From the NCBI GenBank assembly GCA_902800345.1, contig CADCDO010000030.1, positions 1 to 32,349 of the forward strand: 32,349 nucleotides of DNA, given 5' to 3'. The notes beneath the pieces were generated by a model. That model was not told the origin of the DNA, ran no database searches, and saw nothing but the letters and a program-made list of their open reading frames with translations. Positions 1 through 7,487 of this stretch are shown piece after piece. The position numbers and the translations under genes were made by a program. Position 1 is the stretch's first letter; the number at the start of each line of letters is the position of its first letter. This DNA comes from Fibrobacter succinogenes. GTDB lineage: Bacteria > Fibrobacterota > Fibrobacteria > Fibrobacterales > Fibrobacteraceae.

Positions 1-640
1 TATCGAAAATATTCGTCGTGTTCACGAACAGGTCATTGACAATGTGAATCTTGATAATGTGGAATTTGCAGGCTTTGATACGGACCAGGAAAAAGCCGCC
101 GATATGGTGATTGCGAATTTCCGTGAATTTATCAACGAGAACAAGGACGAAATCATCGCCCTGCGAATTATTTATGACCACGCTTATGCAGACCGCCCGA
201 TGGTCATTGAAAAGCTCAACATGCTGTATGACAAGCTTACCGCGAAGCATGTAACGGCAGAGCGTCTGTGGAATTGTTACGCCATTAAAAATCCTGAAAA
301 GGTAAAGAAGGGCGTAAAGGCGAAAATTGTGGATTTGATTTCCATTATTCGCTATGAATTGGGCTTCTCTGAAAATTTGGCGCCGTTTGCCGACCGCGTG
401 AATTACAACTTTATGCAGTGGACTTTAAAATGCAATGCCGGTAATATTCACTTTACCGATGAACAGATGAAATGGCTCCGTTTAATCAAGGAACACATCA
501 TCTCTTCGCTGAGTGTTGAACCTCGCGATTTGGATTATAGCCCGTTTGATGGAATGGGTGGCTTGGGCAGATTCTTTGAACTGTTCGGCGAAGATTATGA
601 ATTCATATTGCACCAAATGAGTGTGGACTTGGTGGCTTAA
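1..640 (+). CDS. hsdR: Type I restriction enzyme R subunit, C-terminal part (partial)
   Basis: The reading frame is open to the left edge of the window (first full codon at base 2), so this is the 3' end of a longer gene; the GTG at 44 is only an internal codon. About 213 residues are visible. The sequence (an RRVHEQVID start, then a helical segment with RLWNCYAI, IISIIRYELG-like and FADRVNYNFMQW stretches) resembles the helical C-terminal region of EcoEI-type HsdR proteins, which lies after the nuclease and SF2 translocase domains and contacts the methylase core. The catalytic domains would lie outside the window. It ends 2 nt before the next gene and heads the operon that includes hsdS and hsdM. 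Base composition is more GC-rich than the two genes that follow. The family call rests on C-terminal similarity and on the downstream hsdS/hsdM. Confidence 0.8.
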   Translation, partial: IENIRRVHEQVIDNVNLDNVEFAGFDTDQEKAADMVIANFREFINENKDEIIALRIIYDHAYADRPMVIEKLNMLYDKLTAKHVTAERLWNCYAIKNPEKVKKGVKAKIVDLISIIRYELGFSENLAPFADRVNYNFMQWTLKCNAGNIHFTDEQMKWLRLIKEHIISSLSVEPRDLDYSPFDGMGGLGRFFELFGEDYEFILHQMSVDLVA

Positions 641-642
641 TT

Positions 643-1599
643 GTGTCTGAAAATAAGCAGAAAATTATTGACTCAGTAGTTCCTAAATTATCCATAAAAA
701 TGGATTTGTTCCCTGATATTTCTGCTATTACATCTCAGTTTAAGGATTTGACTAAAGGTTTTTCTGCAATGCAAAAATCGATTGTTGATTTTCCGGCAGT
801 TAAACAATTGAGTGAAACTATTGCATCGATCCATAAATCATATGTATTTGATTTTGCGGAAAAGTTGCAAGACATTACTGCTAATTTTAAAAATACGATA
901 AAATCTTTTGTTGATAACGAATCGATTCGAACTGTTCTCAGTAATATAAGGTACTTAAATTCGTTAGATAGAAGCGAATGGCCTTTGTTTCATCTTCGTT
1001 TTCAAGATCCTGATCATGTGTCTTCACTGAAAGAAGATGACTATTTTCCGTATATGTTGAGTTTTTACAAGAATGAGTATAAAAAAGGTCTTATTGAATA
1101 CTGGAAGAATGCTCATATCATAAAAGATTCTCGAAAGCCTATTTTAGAAGAAGCGTTAACTCTATTTGACAATCATTTTTATTATGGGACTTGTTCTATT
1201 TTAATGTGTCAATTGTATGGAATTACAGGAGATATTGATTGTTTTTCTAAAGAACATGCTTTAAAAATTACTGAAGAACAGGAAAAAGAAATAAAAGAAT
1301 TATATGGAATAATAGATCCCAGAAAAGGAAAATCAGAAAAAGAACTTCTTTTCCAAAAGTTGATACATGTGCATGAAAATTTTTTGTGGTGGGATAAGAC
1401 TTTACAATATATCAACAATTTCGTTCTAAAAAATCCCCAAAAACCCATTAATGAACTGACGGTGCCTCATAGAAATAAAATTTGTCATGGGGAACAGTTG
1501 AATTTTGGAACGCAAGAACACGCATTGAAAGCAATCTTTATTATTGATTCGTTAATCAAATTTTCTAATGCAATTTATTCTAGCACTCGGGATAAGTAA
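643..1599 (+). CDS. HEPN-like protein inside the type I RM operon
   Basis: This is a 318-residue soluble protein with no membrane segment or signal peptide. I do not recognise its N-terminal half, which is helical and rich in Lys, Ile and Phe. Near the C-terminus it has R277-N-K-I-C-H282-G, preceded by a Pro-His turn and followed by a helix with an EHALKAI pattern. R-x(4-6)-H at the head of the last helix is the catalytic signature of HEPN RNases, and RNxxxHG is its common form. The start is GTG at 643, 2 nt after the hsdR stop, with a weak GGTGG upstream. The gene is strongly AT-rich compared with hsdR and hsdM, which suggests it was acquired separately. An RNase role is inferred from one motif; the domain could instead be a non-catalytic HEPN or a different helical fold. 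Confidence 0.6.
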   Translation: MSENKQKIIDSVVPKLSIKMDLFPDISAITSQFKDLTKGFSAMQKSIVDFPAVKQLSETIASIHKSYVFDFAEKLQDITANFKNTIKSFVDNESIRTVLSNIRYLNSLDRSEWPLFHLRFQDPDHVSSLKEDDYFPYMLSFYKNEYKKGLIEYWKNAHIIKDSRKPILEEALTLFDNHFYYGTCSILMCQLYGITGDIDCFSKEHALKITEEQEKEIKELYGIIDPRKGKSEKELLFQKLIHVHENFLWWDKTLQYINNFVLKNPQKPINELTVPHRNKICHGEQLNFGTQEHALKAIFIIDSLIKFSNAIYSSTRDK

Positions 1600-1602
1600 T
1601 TT

Positions 1603-2544
1603 ATGGAATTAGTTTCCTTTGATTTGATAAAAAGAATTCGAGTCCATATTCAGCGGCTGGAACGAATGAGTTTGCTAATACCGAATAGAAAGAAATGGAT
1701 TGGTGTTACTGCAAGCATTGATGTTTTAGAAGATTCTTCGTGGGCGATAGAGTATTATGTAGAAAACGATTATCCTTCTGATATGAAGGGAAAATATCTT
1801 TATACATATGGTTTGTTGCAGGCCCTATTTGTACAACAGGATGCTGCTGAATCTATTTATAAAGTTTTTTTTGATGAAGAAGTAAAATGGAGTGAAGAAT
1901 ATCCTAAAGCATATGTCGTTCGCGAAATGAGAAATGATGTTGTTGGGCATCCTGTTAATCGAAAAGATTCTCGATTCTTTATTTATCTAGTTCAAATGTA
2001 CATGAAAAAGGAATCCATTTCCTATTTGAAAGATAATGTAAAGACTTCGGAAAATGAAATGATAAAAGTAAACCTTATGGAATCAATTGAAGATTCTGCC
2101 AAATGCATAAACCATGTTTTAGAAAGAGTTCTTGAGAAATTGGATTCTGAACATAAGGCTTATATAATGACTTATAAGGATGTCAAAATGGTGGATATCT
2201 TTCGTAGTTTAAGTTATGCTAGAGAAAAAATTATTTGTCGCGATTCTGTGATGGAACCTTCTCTTTACAAAATTACAAAAGATATGGTGAAAAATTGCAA
2301 GGAAGAAGTGGCGAAACGCTATGGTTCTGTAGATGCAATAGAAGCGTATAATTCTATCTTTAAGGAAGTTGATATACTTTATGACTTGATTGATAAAGAG
2401 GTTCCTAATAGCAATATGTCGAAGAAGGATGAAGTTTGTTATCGATTGAAGGAGAACCTTATTTCAAAATTGGAAGAACTTGCAGGACTTTGTAAAGAAA
2501 CGGATGAGTATTTTGAAAAAGAATTTTCGGAAATTGTAGAATGA
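1603..2544 (+). CDS. Second HEPN-like protein in the RM operon
   Basis: This is a 313-residue soluble protein starting with ATG 3 nt after the previous stop. The first 130 residues look like a HEPN four-helix domain: a helix with YLYTYGLLQALFVQQDA, a short Phe-rich segment, then the motif R110-N-D-V-V-G-H116-P (R-x5-H) in a VREMRNDVVGHP context. The remaining ~190 residues are predicted helical and acidic/basic mixed, with no recognised domain. It is not an obvious paralogue of the preceding gene, because the motif sits near residue 110 here and near the C-terminus there. The stop overlaps the hsdS start (ATGA), so translation is probably coupled. It shares the AT-rich composition of its neighbour. 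Anticodon or tRNA cleavage would be a reasonable guess for HEPN proteins beside type I RM genes, but nothing here shows the substrate. Confidence 0.6.
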   Translation: MELVSFDLIKRIRVHIQRLERMSLLIPNRKKWIGVTASIDVLEDSSWAIEYYVENDYPSDMKGKYLYTYGLLQALFVQQDAAESIYKVFFDEEVKWSEEYPKAYVVREMRNDVVGHPVNRKDSRFFIYLVQMYMKKESISYLKDNVKTSENEMIKVNLMESIEDSAKCINHVLERVLEKLDSEHKAYIMTYKDVKMVDIFRSLSYAREKIICRDSVMEPSLYKITKDMVKNCKEEVAKRYGSVDAIEAYNSIFKEVDILYDLIDKEVPNSNMSKKDEVCYRLKENLISKLEELAGLCKETDEYFEKEFSEIVE

Positions 2545-3743
2545 ATTTTTTGAAAAGAAATATTCCTAGCGGATGGGCGTTAAAAAAAATGCCTGATGTG
2601 GTAAAATGGAGCTCTGGTGGAACTCCTAAAGCCACCGAAAAATCATACTATGAAAATGGAACTATTCCGTGGTTGATTATTGGCGATTTGAATGATGGAG
2701 TCGTCACATCTTCGGCTAGTAAAATAACTGAATTGGGTTTGCAAAATAGCAACGCTAAAATGATTCCTGTAGGAACTCTTTTAGTTGCTATGTATGGAAG
2801 TATTGGAAAACTTGGCATTACAGGAATTGAATGCTGCACCAATCAAGCGATTGCGTATGCTAAAGAGTTAAAGGGTGTTTCAACCAAATACATGTATTAT
2901 TACATGGCTATGATGAAATCAGAATTGATTTCTCAAGGCAAAGGTGGAACTCAAAAGAATATTAGCCAGACGGTTTTGAATTCTTTAGAAGTTCTTGTTC
3001 CTCCCGAAAAAGAACAAGAACGGATTGTAAATAAGATTGAAGAACTTTTTTCTGAATTGGACAGTGCCGTTGAAACCCTTAAAAAGACCAAAGAACAATT
3101 GGCCGTCTACCGCCAATCCGTTTTGAAAGAAGCGTTTGCACAATTCTCGCATAAAGAAAAGATCAAAGACCTTTCGGAATTCGTTACCAGCGGTTCTCGC
3201 GGATGGGCTCAATACTATTCTGATGATGGGGCTCGTTTTATTCGAATTACAGACCTTACTAGGGACAGAATTGTTCTGAAAAATGACGATATCCAATATG
3301 TGGCACTACCTGATAATGTTGAAGGGAAGCGTAGTCGCCTAGAACCAAACGATATTCTGGTTTCTATTACGGCGGACTTAGGTAGCATTGCTTTAATCCC
3401 TAAAGATATTCAAGAAGCGTATATAAACCAACATATTGCATTGGTGCGTTTATCAAATCCTGAAATCGCTAAATTTACAGCTTTGTATTTAAAAAGTGAT
3501 TGGGGACAAAAGGATTTGCTAAAAAATAAGCGTGGTGGTGGAAAAATGGGGCTAGGGTTGGATGATATTAGAAATACTCCGATTCCAGTTGTTTCAACTG
3601 ATATTGCCAACAAAATTGTTTCTCAAATTGAATCACGTTTGTCAGCCTGCGAAAACATTGAAAAAACAGTAAACGATGCTTTAATCCAAGCCGACGCAAT
3701 GCGTCAAAGCATTCTCAAAAAAGCCTTTGAAGGAGGCTTGTGA
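2541..3743 (+). CDS. hsdS: Type I restriction-modification specificity subunit
   Basis: At 400 residues this is the usual length for HsdS. It has two target-recognition domains (about residues 10-155 and 210-355), each followed by a helical conserved region: the central one carries IEELFSELDSAVETLKK and ends RQSVLKEAF, and the C-terminal one has IESRLSACENIEKTV and ends RQSILKKAFEGGL. The two RQS(V/I)LK(E/K)AF copies are the half-repeat that gives HsdS its pseudo-twofold symmetry. It would set the bipartite DNA target for the HsdM/HsdR complex. The gene overlaps the preceding stop by 4 nt (ATGA), and its own 3' end supplies an AGGAGG (3731-3736) for the next gene. Base composition changes along the gene: the central conserved segment is more GC-rich and the recognition domains are AT-rich, as expected for modules that exchange by recombination. 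Confidence 0.93.
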   Translation: MNFLKRNIPSGWALKKMPDVVKWSSGGTPKATEKSYYENGTIPWLIIGDLNDGVVTSSASKITELGLQNSNAKMIPVGTLLVAMYGSIGKLGITGIECCTNQAIAYAKELKGVSTKYMYYYMAMMKSELISQGKGGTQKNISQTVLNSLEVLVPPEKEQERIVNKIEELFSELDSAVETLKKTKEQLAVYRQSVLKEAFAQFSHKEKIKDLSEFVTSGSRGWAQYYSDDGARFIRITDLTRDRIVLKNDDIQYVALPDNVEGKRSRLEPNDILVSITADLGSIALIPKDIQEAYINQHIALVRLSNPEIAKFTALYLKSDWGQKDLLKNKRGGGKMGLGLDDIRNTPIPVVSTDIANKIVSQIESRLSACENIEKTVNDALIQADAMRQSILKKAFEGGL

Positions 3744-4501
3744 TGTCTAAGAATTATACGGAATGCCATGTTGCTTTTCTTGATATACTAGGTTTTAAAA
3801 ATCTGGTAATGAAAGAAGAATGTGATTATTTGTATAATGTATTTCAACAGATTCGAATTAGCTCGCAGGCTCGATTCAAAATAAACGATGAATCTGTCGA
3901 AGCGTTTTCGCTGGTGAAGCATTATGTTATGTCTGATAGCGTAATTTTGTATATAGATGCTTCTATAAAAGATTCTTTTTTCGCTTTAGTAAGAACATGT
4001 CAATACTTACAAATGTCTCTTTTGACTATGGAAACTCCAATTTTAGTTCGTGGTGGTATAACGAGCGGTTCTATTTTTTCAGAGAATGATGTGATTTATG
4101 GAAAAGGTCTTGTTAATTCTTATTTGTTAGAAGAAAATACGGCGATAAATCCGAGAATTATTTTTACAAAACAGACTCTTGAAAATGGTCGAAAAAATTA
4201 CGATAAAATCAGAACAGATTTTGATTCACTTCCTTTCTTTAAAGACCAAGATGAATTATATAGTATTAATTTTATGTCATTAGCTTTTTTGAAGGATCTT
4301 AGCTATATCCCATCTTTTATAGATCATGTTTTGGATTTTTGTCAGAAAAATATTGATGAGGAAACAAATGACAGTATTCGTGGAAAATTTCTTTGGTTAA
4401 AAGAAAGGTGTCTATATCTTGTGCGATGTCAAAGTTCATTGCTAAACCTGGTCGATGCAGATAAATCTGTTGCAAAAAAATGGAATATTGGGGTAGAATA
4501 A
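3743..4501 (+). CDS. Class III nucleotide-cyclase-like protein in the RM operon
   Basis: This is a 252-residue soluble protein. I take ATG 3743 as the start because AGGAGG at 3731-3736 lies 6 nt upstream; the in-frame GTG at 3740 is too close. The motifs resemble a divergent class III adenylate/guanylate cyclase fold in the right order: F-L-D14-I-L-G-F (first metal-binding Asp in an FxDIxGF context), M-S-D65-S-V-I-L-Y (second Asp of the beta-hairpin), R-G-G-I-T-S-G at 103-109, and YGKGLVNSYLLEE from 119. Such FLDILGF proteins are widespread and largely uncharacterised, so cyclase activity is an inference from retained Asp residues. The substrate-specifying residues cannot be assigned by eye. 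The start overlaps the hsdS stop (TGATG) and the stop overlaps the hsdM start (TAATG). It is AT-rich, unlike hsdM. It could generate a nucleotide signal for a neighbouring effector, or be a catalytically dead regulator. Confidence 0.6.
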   Translation: MSKNYTECHVAFLDILGFKNLVMKEECDYLYNVFQQIRISSQARFKINDESVEAFSLVKHYVMSDSVILYIDASIKDSFFALVRTCQYLQMSLLTMETPILVRGGITSGSIFSENDVIYGKGLVNSYLLEENTAINPRIIFTKQTLENGRKNYDKIRTDFDSLPFFKDQDELYSINFMSLAFLKDLSYIPSFIDHVLDFCQKNIDEETNDSIRGKFLWLKERCLYLVRCQSSLLNLVDADKSVAKKWNIGVE

Positions 4502-5988
4502 TGTCCGAGCAGTCTTCTTCTATCGTTTCCAAAGTCTGGAGTTTGTGTGGTCCGTTGCGCGATGACGGCGTGTCGTATGGCGACTATCTGGAACAACTCA
4601 CGTATTTGATTTTCTTGAAAATGTCGGATGAATATTCCAAGCCGCCTTACAAGCGCGATACGGGTATTCCCAAGGGCTTCGGCTGGTCTGATATGGTCCT
4701 GCTGAAAGGTTCTGAACTCGAAAACCAGTACAAGCTCACGCTTGAAAAGTTGGGCGAACAGGGCGGCATTCTGGGCAAGATTTTCAAGGGTGCTACGAAC
4801 AAGATTAGCAAGGCGGCAATTCTCGCCCGCGTCGTGTCCATGATTGATAGCGAAAAGTGGGTTTCGATGTCTTCGGATGTGAAGGGCGAAATTTACGAAG
4901 GCCTGCTCCAGAAAAACGCAGAAGACGTCAAGAGCGGTGCGGGTCAGTATTTCACGCCGCGTCCATTGATTCGTGCCATGGTCAAGTGCCTCCGCCCCGA
5001 ACCTATGAAAACCATTGCCGACCCCTGTTGCGGTTCTGGCGGTTTCTTCCTTGCTGCACAGGAATTCATCGCGGACCCGAATAATTACACGCTTGACCGC
5101 AAGCAGAAGGAATTCCTCAAGAACAAGACTTTCCATGGCAACGAACTGGTGACGAACACCTTCAAACTTTGCCTGATGAACCTGTATCTGCACAACATTG
5201 GCGACATCTACGGCGAACTGCCCGTAACCCAGGGCGACGCCTTGCTCACCGACCCCGGAATCCGCGTCGATTACGTGCTCACCAACCCGCCCTTCGGAAA
5301 GAAATCTTCCATCACGTTCACCAACGAAGAAGGCGAAAACGAAGACGAAGATTTGGTCTATAACCGCGAGGATTTCTGGGCGACAAGTTCCAACAAACAA
5401 TTGAACTTTATCCAGCATATCAATACTATTTTGAATGCAAACGGCAAGGCCGCCGTCGTGCTGCCCGACAACGTTCTCTTTGAAGGCGGCGTCGGCGAAA
5501 CCATCCGTCAAAAGTTGCTCTGGACAACAGACCTGCACACGATTCTTCGCTTGCCCACGGGCATCTTCTACAAGCCGGGCGTCAAGGCGAACGTGCTTTT
5601 CTTCGACAAGAAACCCGCCAGCAAAGAAATGCAGACCAAGGAAATCTGGATTTACGATTTCCGCACCAATATTCATTTCACGCTAAAGCAGAACCCGCTT
5701 TCCGATAAGGATTTGCAGGACTTTATCAAGTGCTACAATCCTGAAAACCGCTTTGAACGCAAGGAAACTTACGACGAAAAGAAAAATCCCGAAGGCCGTT
5801 TCCGCAAATTCAAAGTTCAGGACATTTTAAAGCGCGACAAGACAAGCCTTGATATCTTCTGGATCAAGGACAAGTCACTCGCCGACCTCGACAACCTTCC
5901 GTCTCCCGACGAAGTTGCCGATGACATCATCGAAAACCTCCAAAGCGCATTGCAGAGCTTCCAGGAACTGAAAGGGAAATTGGGGTAG
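4501..5988 (+). CDS. hsdM: Type I restriction-modification DNA methyltransferase subunit
   Basis: This 495-residue N6-adenine methyltransferase has an N-terminal helical HsdM domain (VWSLCGPLRDDGVSYGDYLEQLTYLIFLKM), the GQYFTPRPLI stretch before the catalytic domain, the SAM-binding motif D174-P-C-C-G-S-G-G, and the catalytic motif N262-P-P-F. It modifies host DNA at the site read by HsdS and forms the M2S core to which HsdR binds. ATG 4501 fits the family N-terminus and is coupled to the previous stop (TAATG); the ATG at 4480 would add seven residues that overlap the upstream gene. The gene is clearly richer in GC and in C/G-ending codons than the cargo genes on both sides, so it looks resident or differently derived. 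It is intact with all key residues present. Confidence 0.96.
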   Translation: MSEQSSSIVSKVWSLCGPLRDDGVSYGDYLEQLTYLIFLKMSDEYSKPPYKRDTGIPKGFGWSDMVLLKGSELENQYKLTLEKLGEQGGILGKIFKGATNKISKAAILARVVSMIDSEKWVSMSSDVKGEIYEGLLQKNAEDVKSGAGQYFTPRPLIRAMVKCLRPEPMKTIADPCCGSGGFFLAAQEFIADPNNYTLDRKQKEFLKNKTFHGNELVTNTFKLCLMNLYLHNIGDIYGELPVTQGDALLTDPGIRVDYVLTNPPFGKKSSITFTNEEGENEDEDLVYNREDFWATSSNKQLNFIQHINTILNANGKAAVVLPDNVLFEGGVGETIRQKLLWTTDLHTILRLPTGIFYKPGVKANVLFFDKKPASKEMQTKEIWIYDFRTNIHFTLKQNPLSDKDLQDFIKCYNPENRFERKETYDEKKNPEGRFRKFKVQDILKRDKTSLDIFWIKDKSLADLDNLPSPDEVADDIIENLQSALQSFQELKGKLG

Positions 5989-6023
5989 AGAATTATAATG
6001 TCTCATCATCCTTTGGAAAAAAT

Positions 6024-7409
6024 ATGTCTACAACCGATCTTCTTTCTCGTGACCAATTCGTATCCGTAGTCTCCAATATTGTTGATTCTAAAATCAGGCA
6101 AAAGGAGGGATATTCTTTTGCGATTGATGGTAAATGGGGTTGTGGAAAAACGACGGTTCTTGATATTCTTGAAGAACGCTTGAAATGCAGATATCTTGTT
6201 GTCCGGTATAATTGCTGGAAGTATGATTTTTACGAAGAACCTTTGATTGCTTTGCTTTCGGAATTTGCAAAGGCGATAAATTCAGAGCAATCGTTTGATT
6301 ATGAAGAACATGAAAAGAAGGCTTGGAAGATTGCTGGAAAAATCTGTTCCGATGTGACTTCTAAGTTGATTCAGGTTGGAACCGGCTTAGATATAAAAGC
6401 TGCGGTAAAATATGTCAATTCTATCCGTTCGTTTGCGAAGGAGAAACGAATAAAAATCAAAGATGTAAATGACAAACTCCCGATAGAATTTTTAATTGAA
6501 CAGATTCAAAATGATTTGGGAACGCTTTCGTCTTTTCAAAATCGTGGAATCGTTTTAATGGTTGATGAGCTGGACCGTTGTTTGCCAGATTATGCAATAA
6601 AGGTCTTAGAAAGATTGCACCATTTTTGTGATAATACAAAGATAATCCAAATTCTAGCAATCAACAAAAAAGAGATGTCGGGGAGTATCGCGAAGGCTTT
6701 TGGATATCCTAATGCAGAACCTGACAAGGTTGAGTATTTTGCAAGTCATTATATGCAGAAATTCATTGATATGACATTATCGCTGAATAATGGAACTATA
6801 AATGATCCGCAAGCATTGTTGTTCTCTTCCCTAGAAAATTTATTTACTGAATACGATAACCTAGACAAAACTTTTGTGGCAGATTTCATCCGAAATATTC
6901 TGATTGATATCCCGATGCGAAATTTGAAGCAGATTGTAAAGTCTGTAAGTTCTATGCATAATTTGTGTCTTTGCGAGTATCCTGAGAAAGACCATAAATT
7001 CTCGTATGCATTAATGTGTGCTGAAATATTGGAATGCGTGCAAGGATATTATTTTAATGGTCCTCTTGATATAGAAGTTGAATGTTCTAAGTCTGTTTTT
7101 GCTCGCATTGCGTTGAATATACCTCCATCATGTGATGAGCGAAAAACTATAGAGCATAAAGCATTTTGCAATCGCACAGAAGAAATGTTCTCTTGCAGAA
7201 CGAAGCTTATAGATCCTATTTATACAAGTTATAGGGGCGATGAATATGAATTTTATATAGAAACCCCAGTACAAAAAGTGTTGCGTCTTTTTGCTCCCGA
7301 TGAAGCTGAAAATATTGGATACAAGTCTATTGATCCAGAATACTTGAAAAAGGATATAGAGTTTTTCAAAATCTTTAAAAAGAATCTTGGGGTGCTGAAA
7401 ATTCAGTAA
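6024..7409 (+). CDS. KAP family P-loop NTPase
   Basis: This 461-residue protein has a Walker A at residues 36-43 (GKWGCGKT, in a FAIDGKWGCGKTT context) and a Walker B with the KAP signature V-D181-E-L-D-R-C-L-P-D-Y followed by AIKVLERLHHF. The YNCWKYD stretch near residue 70 is also typical of KAP ATPases. Many KAP proteins carry membrane segments between the Walker motifs, but here that interval (about 90-160) is charged and helical with no transmembrane stretch, so the protein should be cytosolic. KAP NTPases include the phage-exclusion protein PifA and occur in many defence loci. The gene starts 35 nt after hsdM in the same direction, with GGA upstream of ATG 6024, and is AT-rich like the cargo genes. 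It probably belongs to the same operon; its C-terminal half (from about 260) is helical with no recognised domain. Confidence 0.88.
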   Translation: MSTTDLLSRDQFVSVVSNIVDSKIRQKEGYSFAIDGKWGCGKTTVLDILEERLKCRYLVVRYNCWKYDFYEEPLIALLSEFAKAINSEQSFDYEEHEKKAWKIAGKICSDVTSKLIQVGTGLDIKAAVKYVNSIRSFAKEKRIKIKDVNDKLPIEFLIEQIQNDLGTLSSFQNRGIVLMVDELDRCLPDYAIKVLERLHHFCDNTKIIQILAINKKEMSGSIAKAFGYPNAEPDKVEYFASHYMQKFIDMTLSLNNGTINDPQALLFSSLENLFTEYDNLDKTFVADFIRNILIDIPMRNLKQIVKSVSSMHNLCLCEYPEKDHKFSYALMCAEILECVQGYYFNGPLDIEVECSKSVFARIALNIPPSCDERKTIEHKAFCNRTEEMFSCRTKLIDPIYTSYRGDEYEFYIETPVQKVLRLFAPDEAENIGYKSIDPEYLKKDIEFFKIFKKNLGVLKIQ

Positions 7410-7487
7410 GCATTGCACATATCATCCCAATAATCTATTTTAATCCCATAGAATCGCAACTTATGTTTAAATCGAAAGGAATCCCCG

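Noticed and set aside
2541..3743. Phase-variable hsdS by inversion
   Set aside because: There is no second hsdS fragment, no inverted repeats of useful length around the recognition domains, and no recombinase gene in the window.
3743..4501. Complete Pycsar or CBASS operon
   Set aside because: No known effector (PycTM, PycTIR, Cap) is next to the cyclase-like gene; the enclosing operon is type I RM.
4429..5676. Long open frame opposite hsdM (about 415 codons)
   Set aside because: It is a mirror of the GC-rich third-position bias of hsdM; the plus strand has all methyltransferase motifs.
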